64,000 bases of DNA from Amycolatopsis acidiphila (GCF_021391495.1 NZ_CP090063.1:7316001-7380000); one strand, 5' to 3'; shown: positions 8,943-21,201, counted from the stretch's first letter. The notes: generated by a model from the letters alone, not told the origin. Numbers and translations are program-made.

Positions 8943-11153
8943 GTGAGCTCCCCCCAGATCACGCTGACCCTGCGCCACACGCCGTCGGCGCTCGACACCC
9001 GTCGCGGCGTCGTGCGGCTGCACCCCGAGGTCCTCGACGCGCTCGGGCTGCGGCCGTGGGACGCGGTGCACCTGACCGGTGCCCGCCGCTCCGCCGCCCT
9101 CGCGGCGCCCGCCGACGCCGGGAACACGCCGGGCGTGGTGCTGGCCGACGACGTGACGATGTCCAATCTCGGTGTCACAGAAGGCGCCGAGGTGGTCATC
9201 GCGCCCGCGGAGGTGTCGGCCGCCCGGTCTGTCACGGTCGCCGGGTCGCGGCTGGCCAGCGTCTCGGTCTCGCCGCACACCCTGCGGCTCGCCCTGATCG
9301 GCAAGGTCCTCACGGTGGGCGACGCGGTTTCGCTGCTGCCGCAGGATCTGGCGCCGGCACCGGGCGCGGACGTCGCGTCCGTGCGGGGGCAGCTCGCCAG
9401 GGCGATCGGCACCACCTGGACCACCGAGCTGCTGACGGTCACGGCGACCGAACCGGCGGGCGCGGTCGCCGTCGGCCAGTCCACGGTGGTGAGCTGGCGC
9501 AACGGCGCGAGCACACCCGTCCCGTCCACTGTGGAACGTCCGGCACCGGCGCCCGCGCCACAGATCGTGCTCGAGGAGGACGGGGACGCGGTGCCGGTCA
9601 CGGACCTGGTGGGGGCGCAGCCGCAGGCCAGGACCCTCGCGGAGTGGCTCGATCTCACGTTCCGCCGGCCCGAGCTGCTGGCCCGCCTCGGCACCACGGC
9701 CCGGCTCGGGGTGCTGCTGTCGGGCCCCGAGGGCGTCGGCAAGTCGACGCTCGTGCGCTCGGTCGCCGCCGCGGAGGACATCCGGCTGTTCTGCCTCGCC
9801 GCGCCGAACATCGCCGTGCTGGAGCCGAACGCCGCCGCGGCCGCGTTGCGGGACGCCATCGCGCAGGCGACCAGCGGTGAGCCGGCGGTGCTGCTGCTGA
9901 TGGACGTCGAGGCGCTCCTGCCTGCCACCGACCAGCCGCCGCTCGCGACCATCGTGCTCGACGAGCTGCGGATGGCGCTCGACAAGCCCGGCTTCGCGCT
10001 GGTCGCGACCACGGCCCGGCCCGAAGCGTGTGACGCGCGGCTGCGCGGCCCCGACCTGCTCGACCGCGAGCTGGCGGTCCCGTTGCCCGACGGGAAGACC
10101 CGCACCGACCTGCTCCGGATCCTGCTGCGCGACGTCCCGGTCGAGTCCGGTGTGGACTGTGGTGCGCTGGCCGAGAAGACGCCCGGGTTCGTGGCCGCCG
10201 ACCTCATCGCCCTGCGCCGGGACGCCGCGCTGCGGGCCGCGCTCCGCCAGCGCGACGCCGAGGAGCCGCGGATCTCGCAACAGGACCTCCTCGACGCGCT
10301 CGCGACCGTGCGGCCCATTTCTATGTCCACTTCGGACACCCTGGCGACGGGCGGCATCAGCCTCGACGACGTCGGCGACATGGTGGACGTGAAGCAGTCG
10401 CTCACCGAGGCCGTGTTGTGGCCGTTGCGGTACCCGGACTCGTTCGCACGGCTCGGCGTCGCGCCGCCGCGCGGGGTGTTGCTGTACGGGCCACCGGGTG
10501 GCGGCAAGACGTTCCTGGTGCGAGCACTGGCGGGGACAGGCGCGCTGAGCGTGTTCGCCGTCAAGGGCGCGGAGCTGCTGGACAAGTGGGTGGGCGAGTC
10601 CGAGCGTGCCGTGCGCGAGCTTTTCCGCCGGGCTGCGGAAGCCTCCCCGGCACTGGTGTTCCTCGACGAGATCGACGCGCTGGCACCGCGGCGCGGGCAG
10701 TCGAGCGACTCGGGCGTCTCCGATCGCGTGGTCGCCGCGCTGCTCACCGAGCTCGACGGCGTCGAGCCGATGCGCGATGTCGTCGTACTCGGCGCCACCA
10801 ACCGGCCGGATCTCGTCGACCCGGCGTTGCTGCGGCCGGGACGGCTGGAGCGGCTGGTCTACGTTCCCCCGCCCGACGCGGCAGCCCGCGCGGAAATCCT
10901 CCGGGCCACGGCGAAGAACACCCCGTTGGCGTCCGATGTGGACCTGGACAAGCTGGCGTCCACTCTGGAGGGTTACTCCGCGGCGGACTGCGCGGCGCTC
11001 ATCCGCGAGGCGGCGCTGACCGCGATGCGCGAGTCGCTGGAGGCGGCCGAGGTGACGGCGGCACACTTCGACACCGCGCGTTCGGTGGTGCGCCCGTCAC
11101 TCGACCCGGTGCAGCTGGCAACCCTGGAGGCGTACGCGGCCCACCGGAGGTGA
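8943..11153 (+). CDS. CDC48-like AAA+ ATPase with two ATPase domains
   Basis: 736 residues from GTG 8943, with AAGGTGAGG upstream. The N-terminal domain (about 1-185) is a double-psi barrel of the p97/VAT type. D1 (about 225-440) has an intact Walker A (GPEGVGKST), but its Walker B reads LLLMDVEAL, with valine where the catalytic glutamate belongs. D2 (about 460-690) is complete: GPPGGGKTF, LVFLDEIDAL, ATNRPDLVDPALLRPGR. Homologues such as Rv0435c of M. tuberculosis occupy the same place next to pssA. It probably remodels proteins or membrane complexes; its substrate is unknown. The 20-bp gap to pssA suggests co-transcription. Confidence 0.93.
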   Translation: MSSPQITLTLRHTPSALDTRRGVVRLHPEVLDALGLRPWDAVHLTGARRSAALAAPADAGNTPGVVLADDVTMSNLGVTEGAEVVIAPAEVSAARSVTVAGSRLASVSVSPHTLRLALIGKVLTVGDAVSLLPQDLAPAPGADVASVRGQLARAIGTTWTTELLTVTATEPAGAVAVGQSTVVSWRNGASTPVPSTVERPAPAPAPQIVLEEDGDAVPVTDLVGAQPQARTLAEWLDLTFRRPELLARLGTTARLGVLLSGPEGVGKSTLVRSVAAAEDIRLFCLAAPNIAVLEPNAAAAALRDAIAQATSGEPAVLLLMDVEALLPATDQPPLATIVLDELRMALDKPGFALVATTARPEACDARLRGPDLLDRELAVPLPDGKTRTDLLRILLRDVPVESGVDCGALAEKTPGFVAADLIALRRDAALRAALRQRDAEEPRISQQDLLDALATVRPISMSTSDTLATGGISLDDVGDMVDVKQSLTEAVLWPLRYPDSFARLGVAPPRGVLLYGPPGGGKTFLVRALAGTGALSVFAVKGAELLDKWVGESERAVRELFRRAAEASPALVFLDEIDALAPRRGQSSDSGVSDRVVAALLTELDGVEPMRDVVVLGATNRPDLVDPALLRPGRLERLVYVPPPDAAARAEILRATAKNTPLASDVDLDKLASTLEGYSAADCAALIREAALTAMRESLEAAEVTAAHFDTARSVVRPSLDPVQLATLEAYAAHRR

Positions 11154-11157
11154 CGCG

Positions 11158-11826
11158 CTACGAGCCCTTCGCGCGCAGGCCCTGGTAGTCCTTCGTCACG
11201 ATGACGATCACGCCGGGGCTCGCGTTCTGGATGCCTTCGAACCGCGGCTCGGCCTTCATGCCGAACCAGCTCGCGATCGCCTTCGCCGCGGTCTCCTCGT
11301 CGGTGCCCGGCGTGTAGAACGCGGTCGTGGTCGGGATGACGCCGTACGGGTAGTTCGACTCCTCGACGACGTTCCACCCGTCGGCCCGCAGGTCGTCGGC
11401 GGCACGTTTGGCGAGCCCGGAGATGGTGCTGTTGTTGTAGACCCGGACCGGCACCCACTTGGCCGCCGCCTGATCGGCCGGCACGCCGCCGTTGTCGTTC
11501 GGCGCACCGGGCGCGCCCGTAGCCGGCGGCGCCCCGGCCTGGCCGGACGTCGCGGGCGGCGCCCCGGGGCCACCCGGTGGCGGGGTGGCCGGCGAGGGGG
11601 TGGTCGTGCCGGCCGGAGCCGACGACGACGTGCTCGGCGCCCCGCTGCTGCTGCCCTGGCCCGGTCCGGGCCCCGGCGGCGCGGACGAGGTCGGCGCGGC
11701 GGAGGTGCCCCCGTTGCCCCCGGACACGGCGGTCACGATGCCGATGATCGCGGCGATGACCGCGATCCCGAGCAGCGCGACACCGGCGAGGCGCAGTGGA
11801 CGGGACAGGCCCTGGAAGAAGTTCAT
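11158..11826 (-). CDS. LytR_C domain membrane protein
   Basis: 222 residues from ATG 11826, which overlaps the DUF3263 gene stop as ATGA. The longer in-frame reading upstream is only the shadow of that gene. Residues 12-34 form one membrane helix, then come about 90 residues rich in Ser, Pro, Thr and Gly, then a C-terminal LytR_C (CpsA-LytR-Psr C-terminal) domain from WVPVRVYNNS to VIVIVTKDYQGL. The LCP catalytic domain is absent. The orthologous place in M. tuberculosis is Rv0431. The likely site of action is the outer face of the membrane, but its role is not known. Confidence 0.88.
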   Translation of the reverse strand: MNFFQGLSRPLRLAGVALLGIAVIAAIIGIVTAVSGGNGGTSAAPTSSAPPGPGPGQGSSSGAPSTSSSAPAGTTTPSPATPPPGGPGAPPATSGQAGAPPATGAPGAPNDNGGVPADQAAAKWVPVRVYNNSTISGLAKRAADDLRADGWNVVEESNYPYGVIPTTTAFYTPGTDEETAAKAIASWFGMKAEPRFEGIQNASPGVIVIVTKDYQGLRAKGS

Positions 11827-12131
11827 CGTCCCTCGATCCCCAGCCGCCGGGCCACCCGCTTGCGCTGCCGCGTGGTGCGCAGCTTCCGCAGCCGCTTCAC
11901 CAGCATCGGGTCGGCTTGCAGGGCCTCTGGCTTCTCGAGCAGTTGGTTGAGCAGCTGGTAGTACCGCGTCGACGAGAGGGCGAACTGGTCGCGGATCGCC
12001 TCTTCCTTGGCCCCGGCGTAGCGCCACCACTGGCGTTCGAAGACCAGGATGGCGACTTCGCGCTCCGACAGGCCGGCAGGGGGATCAGGCGGGGACGGCC
12101 GCCCGTCGGCCATCGACTCCGCGGCGTCCAT
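11823..12131 (-). CDS. DUF3263 helix-turn-helix protein
   Basis: 102 residues from ATG 12131, chosen because AGGAG lies 6 bp upstream; an in-frame start at 12230 would lack this. The body, from LSEREVAILVFERQWWRYAGAKEEAI through FALSSTRYYQLLNQLL, reads as a sigma-factor-like or MerR-like helix-turn-helix, the pattern of the actinobacterial DUF3263 family. It is followed by a basic tail (KRLRKLRTTRQRKRVARRLG). It overlaps the LytR_C gene by 4 bp, so the two are translationally coupled. The same pair is Rv0430-Rv0431 in M. tuberculosis. A DNA-binding role is inferred. Confidence 0.88.
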   Translation of the reverse strand: MDAAESMADGRPSPPDPPAGLSEREVAILVFERQWWRYAGAKEEAIRDQFALSSTRYYQLLNQLLEKPEALQADPMLVKRLRKLRTTRQRKRVARRLGIEGR

Positions 12132-12258
12132 CTGACTCCTCAAATCGCCGAAGAACACGGTTGTCATTCCGCCGCGCCATTGAACCACGGGCAAGCCGCT
12201 CAGGCGCGGGATCACGGCCCGGCGCGTCACGGTGCGCCGGTGGGTACGATCGCAGCTT

Positions 12259-12816
12259 GTGACGATTCACCCCATTCGCATCGCCGGCGATCCCGTGCTG
12301 CACCACCCCACGCGCGAGGTGGAGAAGTTCGACGAGGAGCTGCGCACGCTCACCGACGACATGTTCGAGACCATGTACGCCGCCGAGGGAGTGGGCCTCG
12401 CGGCCAACCAGATCGGCATCGACCTGCGGGTGTTCGTCTACGACTGCCCCGACGACGAGGGCATCCGGCACAAGGGCCTCGTGGTCAACCCGACGCTGGA
12501 GACCTCGGAGATCCCGGAGACCATGCCGGACCCGGACGACGACTGGGAAGGCTGCCTGTCCGCGCCCGGCGAGTCGTACCCGACGGGCCGCGCGAGCTGG
12601 GCGAAGGTGACCGGCTTCGACGTCGAGGGCAACCCGATCGAGGTCGAGGGCACCGGCTACTTCGCGCGTTGCCTGCAGCACGAGACCGACCACCTCGACG
12701 GCTACATCTACCTCGATCGGCTGGTCGGCCGGCACGCGCGGGACGCTAAGCGGATGCTCAAGCGCAACAAGTGGGGCGTGCCGGGCCTGGCCTGGCTGCC
12801 GCCGAAGGAGTCGTGA
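12259..12816 (+). CDS. def: Peptide deformylase
   Basis: 185 residues from GTG 12259; an upstream ATG at 12232 lies in the divergent promoter region and is less likely. Deformylase removes the N-formyl group from nascent proteins. All three metal-site motifs are present: [10 protein letters not shown] (44-53), EGCLS with ligand Cys99, and QHETDHLDG with His141 and His145 as ligands and Glu142 as base. The length and the insert between motifs resemble the actinobacterial type. It diverges from the DUF3263 gene over 127 bp, as in M. tuberculosis (Rv0429c). Confidence 0.96.
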   Translation: MTIHPIRIAGDPVLHHPTREVEKFDEELRTLTDDMFETMYAAEGVGLAANQIGIDLRVFVYDCPDDEGIRHKGLVVNPTLETSEIPETMPDPDDDWEGCLSAPGESYPTGRASWAKVTGFDVEGNPIEVEGTGYFARCLQHETDHLDGYIYLDRLVGRHARDAKRMLKRNKWGVPGLAWLPPKES

Positions 12817-12893
12817 GTTCGCTCCTGGTGAACGGAGCGCACGACCGCGCTGAACGGACGGACACTGATACTCAAGTAACGGTGTAATCCGAG

Positions 12894-13820
12894 GTGGTGG
12901 CCGCGGTGGAAGACTCCGACGTCCTCGATGCCTATTCACGGACGGTGAGCACGGTCGCGGCCGAGATGACGCCGCACGTGGCGAGCCTCCGCCTCGCCCA
13001 CGGCGGGGGTTCCGGCGTCGTCTTCAGCGACGACGGGTACCTGATCACCAACGCGCACGTCGTCGGCCGGGATCGCCGTGGCGTCGCGACGTTCTCCGAC
13101 GGCACCGAAGCGGACTTCGTGGTCGTGGGGGCGGACCCGCTGTCCGACCTCGCCGTGGTGCGGGTCGGGGAGGCGCCGCCCGCCGCCCGGCTCGGTGACG
13201 CGGACAAGCTCGTCGTCGGGCAGCTCGTGGTCGCGGTCGGCAGCCCGCTCGGACTCGCCGGTTCGGTGACGGCCGGCGTGGTCAGCGCGCTCGGCAGGTC
13301 GCTGCCGGTGCGCAGCGGCCGGGCCGGGCGGGTGATCGAGAACGTGATCCAGACCGACGCGGCGCTGAACCCGGGCAACTCCGGCGGCGCCCTCGCCGAC
13401 TCCAGCGGACGCGTGGTCGGGGTGAACACCGCGGTCGCCGGGATCGGCCTCGGCATGGCGGTGCCGATCAACGCCACGACACAGCGGATCGTCGACACCC
13501 TGCTGGTCGAGGGCCGCGTCCGGCGGGCGTACCTCGGCGTCGTCGGGGTGCCCGCGCCGCTGCCGGACGAGGTCGCCGAGCACACCGGCCAGCGGGCGGG
13601 GCTGCGCGTGGTGGAGGTGGTGCCGGGCGGCCCGGCCGCACGGGCGGGCCTGCACGCCGGCGACCTGGTGCTGACCGTGGGCCGCGCCAGGGTCGCCGAC
13701 GCACAGGACATCCAGCGGCAGCTGTTCGCCGAGGTGATCGGCACCCGGTTGCCGATCACCGTCCTGCGCAACGGCGCGATGGTGGACATGGTCGCCGCCC
13801 CGACCGAGTTGGCGGGTTAG
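12894..13820 (+). CDS. HtrA-like S1C serine protease with PDZ domain, no signal peptide
   Basis: 308 residues from GTG 12894. The trypsin-like domain has a full triad: His55 (ITNAHVVG), Asp85 (DPLSDLAVV) and Ser163 (LNPGNSGGAL). A C-terminal PDZ domain (about 215-300, RRAYLGVVG to VVPGGPAARAGLHAGDLVL) follows. Most HtrA proteases are secreted or membrane-anchored; this one begins directly with a short helix and has no hydrophobic leader, so it should be cytosolic. It follows def by 77 bp. Family call firm, location inferred. Confidence 0.9.
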   Translation: MVAAVEDSDVLDAYSRTVSTVAAEMTPHVASLRLAHGGGSGVVFSDDGYLITNAHVVGRDRRGVATFSDGTEADFVVVGADPLSDLAVVRVGEAPPAARLGDADKLVVGQLVVAVGSPLGLAGSVTAGVVSALGRSLPVRSGRAGRVIENVIQTDAALNPGNSGGALADSSGRVVGVNTAVAGIGLGMAVPINATTQRIVDTLLVEGRVRRAYLGVVGVPAPLPDEVAEHTGQRAGLRVVEVVPGGPAARAGLHAGDLVLTVGRARVADAQDIQRQLFAEVIGTRLPITVLRNGAMVDMVAAPTELAG

Positions 13821-13879
13821 CGCCGCTTCGCGGAGGGCGAACGCCGTCGTTCCTGCCCGGCCCGGCGGTTGACACGCTT

Positions 13880-13975
13880 CGGCGAACTCACGCATTCTTG
13901 CGGCAGGCGTTGATCCGCCGCCCAACCTCCTTCGGCTCTCCCCGGCAGAGCCGCCCGGTGGAGGCAAAGGGGACT
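13880..13975 (+). other. Candidate structured RNA leader upstream of the 183-aa gene
   Basis: The 230 bp between the protease and the next gene contain nested pairing. GGCTCT (13934-13939) pairs with AGAGCC (13947-13952), and outside it CCTCC (13926-13930) pairs with GGAGG (13960-13964), followed by CAAAGGGGAC. Such compact nested stems with conserved-looking single-stranded joints are typical of cis-regulatory RNAs. I could not assign it to a known riboswitch class with confidence. Confidence 0.35.
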
Positions 13976-14050
13976 CGTATCCTCGGATCGTTGTCATCCG
14001 CCTGCACGGGCTCTTCGCCGGGGGCCGGGCCGCGTGCTGCCGAGGGCCTG

Positions 14051-14602
14051 ATGACAGCGAACAAGAGCTTCAAGCGCCGCGTCCGGGAACGCGCCCGTCG
14101 CACCGGGGAGTCCTACACCGCTGCCCTCAGTAACCTTCGGCGTGATCCGAGGAGAAACCTGATGCAGTGGCAGCGGGTCGAAAAGCCCGACTTCGGCTAC
14201 GCCGTGGCAGTTCCCCAGGGCTGGGACGAGCGGCCGCCGAACCTGAAGAACAGCCCGTGGGAGACCGCCCGCTTCGGAGAGTCCGGCGACCGCAGGCACA
14301 GCCTGATCGTCTTCCGGCACCCGGTGAAGCCGGGCCGTGACGTCATGGAAGTCGCGGAACTGGTGCAGCCGTCCCTGGAGCGTTCCGGCTTCACCGACTT
14401 CGAGATCACACCCGGCACGATGGCGGGCAGGCCCGCCGCCGTGCTGTGGTGCGCGAAGCACGACGCCGGGCGCACCTGGGCGGTGCGGGAGTACCTGTCC
14501 GTCCAGGACGATGTCGCGTTCTGCCTCGGCTGCGGCACCTCCGTCCCGGGTGAGGACGACGAACTGTTCGCGAGCATCGCCGAGCGGTTCGAACTGCTGT
14601 GA
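14051..14602 (+). CDS. Conserved hypothetical protein with N-terminal basic TGESYT motif
   Basis: 183 residues from ATG 14051. Two parts are visible. Residues 4-30 form a basic segment, KSFKRRVRERARRTGESYT, a short motif placed in front of various domains in actinobacterial proteins. From about residue 38 comes a compact alpha/beta domain (FGYAVAVPQGWDERPPNL to FASIAERFELL) that looks like the PsbP/DcrB-like fold. There is no signal peptide. It is a single gene between a candidate structured leader and a strong hairpin terminator. Function unknown. Confidence 0.75.
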   Translation: MTANKSFKRRVRERARRTGESYTAALSNLRRDPRRNLMQWQRVEKPDFGYAVAVPQGWDERPPNLKNSPWETARFGESGDRRHSLIVFRHPVKPGRDVMEVAELVQPSLERSGFTDFEITPGTMAGRPAAVLWCAKHDAGRTWAVREYLSVQDDVAFCLGCGTSVPGEDDELFASIAERFELL

Positions 14603-14606
14603 TCCC

Positions 14607-14639
14607 GTGCGGGTCCCCGCCGTGCGCCGGGGCCCGCAC
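14607..14639 (+). terminator. Hairpin terminator
   Basis: GTGCGGG (14607-14613) pairs with CCCGCAC (14633-14639), with CCCCG/CGGGG pairing inside and a T-rich TTGTTC following. It lies 4 bp after the 183-aa gene and separates it from the thiC riboswitch. Confidence 0.7.
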
Positions 14640-14688
14640 TTGTTCTCCGGGCCGTCGCATGGCATGGTCGGAAGACACAACAGAAATC

Positions 14689-17248
<2,560 letters not shown>

Positions 17249-17253
17249 GGACC

Positions 17254-18078
17254 ATGGGTGATATTCCTAGCGCGCTGACGATCGCCGGCTCGGACTCCGG
17301 TGGCGCGGCGGGGTTGCAGGCCGACCTGCGGACGTTCCTGACGTGCGGGGTGCACGGGCTGGTCGCGGTGACCGCCGTGACGGTGCAGAACACCCTCGGC
17401 GTGCACGGCCGGTCCGACGTCCCGCCGCACATCGTGGCGGGGCAGATCGAAGCGGTCGCGACGGACATGGGCGTGAACGCGGCGAAGACGGGCATGCTCG
17501 CGTCGGCGGCGATCATCGAAGCCGTTGCCGAGGCGTGCGACCGGGCGGACATCGGCCGGGACCGCGCGGTGCCCTTCGTCGTCGACCCGGTCGCCGCGTC
17601 GATGCACGGGCACCCGCTGTTCGACGAGGCCGGGCTCACGGCGTTGCGGGACCTGCTCCTGCCCCGGGCGACGGTGCTGACACCGAACCTGGACGAGGTG
17701 CGCCTGCTGACGGGCCTCACGGTGACCGGTCGTGAAGGAATGCACGAGGCGGCGGTGGCGCTGCACGCGATGGGGCCGCACTATGTGCTGGTCAAGAGCG
17801 GGCACCTGCGGGACGATCCGGAATGCGTGGATTTGCTGTACGACGGCTCGGGTTTCGTCGAGCTGCCGGGCCCCCGGATCGCGACGCCACACACGCACGG
17901 CGCCGGCGACTCGATGGCGTCAGCACTGACGGCGGGCTTGGCGCGTGGCATGACCGTCCCCGACGCGGCGCGGTTCGGGAAGTGGTTCGTGAGCAACGCC
18001 GTGGCGAACGCCTACCCGATGGGCGCCAAGGTCGGCCCGGTGTCGGCCTTCTGGCGCCTGGCCCCGGAGGAGCGGTAG
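17254..18078 (+). CDS. thiD: Hydroxymethylpyrimidine (phosphate) kinase, copy 2 (tandem paralogue)
   Basis: 274 residues, starting 5 bp after copy 1 and clearly homologous throughout (LTIAGSDSGGAAGLQADLRT, VVDPVAASMHG, TPNLDEVRLLTG, GPVSAFWRL tail shared). The anion-hole motif is THGAGDSMAS, again with Asp in place of Cys. The two copies look like an old tandem duplication: they differ at many positions but keep the same lineage-specific motifs. Either both serve HMP-P phosphorylation or one has become a salvage kinase for HMP or another pyrimidine. It is the last gene of the riboswitch-controlled operon. Confidence 0.9.
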   Translation: MGDIPSALTIAGSDSGGAAGLQADLRTFLTCGVHGLVAVTAVTVQNTLGVHGRSDVPPHIVAGQIEAVATDMGVNAAKTGMLASAAIIEAVAEACDRADIGRDRAVPFVVDPVAASMHGHPLFDEAGLTALRDLLLPRATVLTPNLDEVRLLTGLTVTGREGMHEAAVALHAMGPHYVLVKSGHLRDDPECVDLLYDGSGFVELPGPRIATPHTHGAGDSMASALTAGLARGMTVPDAARFGKWFVSNAVANAYPMGAKVGPVSAFWRLAPEER

Positions 18079-18146
18079 GCGGCGGTGGCGGCGGTGGGCC
18101 GACCACCCACCCAGGCCGAACCCGGCAACGCCCAGCTACCCACCAT

Positions 18147-18258
18147 GGCGAACCCGGCAACGGCAGCCGAATGCCCGCGCCCAGCCCGCTCCCTAACCCC
18201 GATCCCCGCCTCCTTCAACGATCAAAAATCGGGGTAGGACGGGCGTTCCCAACCACCC
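18147..18258. repeat. Dispersed intergenic repeat, intact copy
   Basis: Left part 18147-18204 (starting GGCGAACCCGGCAACGGCAG) and right part 18217-18258 (AACGATCAAAAATCGGGGTA onward). The arms ACCCCGAT (18196-18203) and ATCGGGGT (18228-18235) form an inverted repeat. The left part recurs at 46792-46851 and the right part at 48774-48815 with only a few mismatches. The rest of the 384-bp gap 18079-18462 holds GC-rich hairpins and a short tandem repeat. Confidence 0.8.
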
Positions 18259-18264
18259 GCGCGC

Positions 18265-18309
18265 TACGCGCCCCCGCGCTTCGCGCGACCCCCGCGCTAT
18301 GCGCGGGGG
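18265..18309. terminator. Cluster of GC-rich hairpins after thiD
   Basis: Three successive small palindromes of the type GCGC-(TAC/TTC/TAT)-GCGC. The last is strong: CCCCCGCGC (18289-18297), TAT, GCGCGGGGG (18301-18309), nine perfect pairs. It lies between the convergent thiD and MarR genes and could end transcription from both sides, although no T run follows on the plus strand. Confidence 0.5.
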
Positions 18310-18330
18310 AAAAGATCAAGAGAGTCCTCG

Positions 18331-18368
18331 CCGGACGGGCAGGCTCAAACCGGACGGGCAGGCTCAAA
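18331..18368. repeat. 19-bp direct tandem repeat (two units) with adjacent hairpin
   Basis: CCGGACGGGCAGGCTCAAA occurs twice in a row (18331-18349, 18350-18368). The second unit runs into a hairpin GGCTCA-AAGA-TGAGCC (18361-18376). It is non-coding and lies between thiD and the MarR gene. Confidence 0.7.
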
Positions 18369-18462
18369 GATGAGCCAGGAAAAGGCCCCTTCACGTCACC
18401 TTCTCGAGGTGGTCGAGTTGGGGGTCTTCGGCCTTGGCTTACGCCAACCCACCCCGAACCCC

Positions 18463-18894
18463 TCAATCCTCCTCCGACAGCAGCATCTCCAGCGCCACCA
18501 GGCCCGCCGCCAGGTCCTTCCGCTGCTCCGGCGGCAGGCGGTCGATGCGCTTGTTCAGCTCGTGCACCCTCGTCGACCGGACGCCCGACAGCATGCGCTC
18601 GCCGTCCTCCGTCGCGGTCGCCAGCCAGGCTCTGCGGTCGACCGGGTCGGGCTCGCGCCGGGCATAGCCCGCCTCCACCAGGCCGGCGATGATCCGTGAC
18701 ATGGTCGCCGCCGCGACGCCTTCCTTCACGGCCAGGTCACCGAGCCGCATCGAGCCCGACGCGACCAGCGTGGCGAGCGCCGAAATCGCGCCGTGCCCGG
18801 GACCGGGCGATCCCGCCTGCCGCAGCGAGCGCGACAGCCTGCCCACTGCCAGGAACAACCGCCCGGCGACGTCCTCGGTCGTCGACGTGTCCAC
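18463..18894 (-). CDS. MarR family transcriptional regulator
   Basis: 143 residues from GTG 18894, supported by AAGGAG 7 bp upstream; upstream in-frame codons to 18981 have no ribosome site. The winged helix spans about residues 45-105 (LGDLAVKEGVAAATMSRIIAGLVEAGYARREPDPVDRR without its wing end), with the DxRRxWLA wing typical of MarR. The N-terminal helix LFLAVGRLSRSLRQ serves dimerisation. It sits between thiD and thiG on the thiOSG strand but is not obviously part of that operon. Ligand and targets are unknown. Confidence 0.85.
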   Translation of the reverse strand: MDTSTTEDVAGRLFLAVGRLSRSLRQAGSPGPGHGAISALATLVASGSMRLGDLAVKEGVAAATMSRIIAGLVEAGYARREPDPVDRRAWLATATEDGERMLSGVRSTRVHELNKRIDRLPPEQRKDLAAGLVALEMLLSEED

Positions 18895-19011
18895 CTCGGG
18901 CTCCTTCTGTTCGCCGTTCCCCCGACCCCCGAAGGGTGCGGACAACCATACGTGGTTCCCCTGTCTGAGTACGGTGAACACCCGAAAAGGGGCATTCCGC
19001 GTCGTCGCGCC

Positions 19012-19977
<966 letters not shown>

Positions 19978-19978
<1 letters not shown>

Positions 19979-21066
19979 CACTTCGCTCCCAGCCGATGTG
20001 GATGTGCCGCTTCGACGTGCGGAGGCGGCGCGGCGCCGTCGAGCCACGCGACGATCGCGTCCGCGGTCACCGGGGCCATCAGCAGCCCGTTGCGGTGGTG
20101 GCCCGTGGCCGCGAAGACGCCTTCGCCGAGCTCGCCGATGAACGGCAGCGTGTCGACGCTCGCCGCGCGAAGGCCCGCCGCGGTCTCGACGAGCTCGTAC
20201 TCGTCGATGCTCGGGAAGATCCGTTCCGCGCCTTCGAGCAGCTCGCGCACCCCGCGCGCGCTCACGGTCTCGTCGAACCCGGCCTCGTACTGCGTCGCGC
20301 CGAGCACCAGCTCGCCGCCCGCGCGTGGCACCAGGTAGATCGGCCGCCCCTCGACGACGGCACGCACGGTGCGCGACGGCGGCGGCAGGCTCGTCCGCCG
20401 GGCTCGCAACCGCAGGATCTCGCCCTTCAGCGGCCGGACGGCCAGCGCCGGGTGCAGCCGCGCGCTGCGTGCACCGGCGGCGATCACCGCGACCTCGCAC
20501 GGCACCTCCCCGGACACGGTGCGGACGCGGCCGGTTTCCACCTCGGTCGCGTCGTCGTCGACGAACTTGACGCCGTGCCGGATCGCGGCGGCCTGCAGCG
20601 AACGCAGCAGCTTGCGGTTGTCGACGGCCAGGTCACCCGGCACGAGCAGGGCCCGCACGCCGCTGACCCCCGGTTCGAGCGAGCGCAACTGTCGCCCGGT
20701 GACGGACTCGACCTCGCGGCCGACCGTGCGCAGGTAGTCGGCGAGCACGCCCAGCTGGTCGGCGTCGCCGCGGTCGAGCGCGACCACGACGGTGCCGGTG
20801 GTCGACAGGCCAGGGTCGCCACCGTCTTCGGCAAGTGCGGCCGCGAACGCCGGCCACCGCCGCAGCGACTCCTCGCCCAGGTGCAGCGCGGCTTCCTCGC
20901 CGGGCCAGGCTTCGGTGACCGGCGCGAGCATCCCGCCCGCGACCCACGACGCACCGCACCCCGGCGAACGATCGATGACCGTCACGTCGTACCCGGCGGC
21001 CGCGGCACGCCAGGCCACGGACAGGCCGATGACGCCGCCACCGACGACTGCCAGCTGGTTCACCAC
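19978..21066 (-). CDS. thiO: Glycine oxidase ThiO
   Basis: 362 residues taken from GTG 21066 (GTG 21063 is equally possible); an apparent ATG at 21111 lies inside the riboswitch and is rejected. ThiO oxidises glycine to dehydroglycine for the thiazole ring. The FAD-binding Rossmann motif [19 protein letters not shown] is at the very N-terminus, and the C-terminal [17 protein letters not shown] segment is the usual FAD-contacting end of the DAAO family. A TPP riboswitch precedes it, and its AGGGAG end acts as the ribosome site 10 bp upstream. Confidence 0.95.
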
Positions 21067-21076
21067 AGAAATCACG

Positions 21077-21163
21077 CTCCCTGCGCCGGCATGATCCGGA
21101 TCAGGTTCCACGGTCGGAGCGGTTCCGGCTCCCTCTCAGCCCGTGTCCTCGGGCTCCCGTGCG
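21077..21163 (-). promoter_or_regulatory. TPP riboswitch of thiOSG
   Basis: Read on the minus strand, the aptamer blocks appear in order: GGCTGAGAGGGAG near 21140, GGAACCTGATCCGGATCATG near 21105-21090, GCCGGCGCAGGGAG ending at 21077. The 3' AGGGAG doubles as the thiO ribosome-binding site, so translational repression by thiamine pyrophosphate is inferred. thiE diverges from this point and is not under the switch. Confidence 0.93.
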
Positions 21164-21201
21164 GACACCTCCACGTTACCTCTTGCACTACCGTGACCAT
21201 C

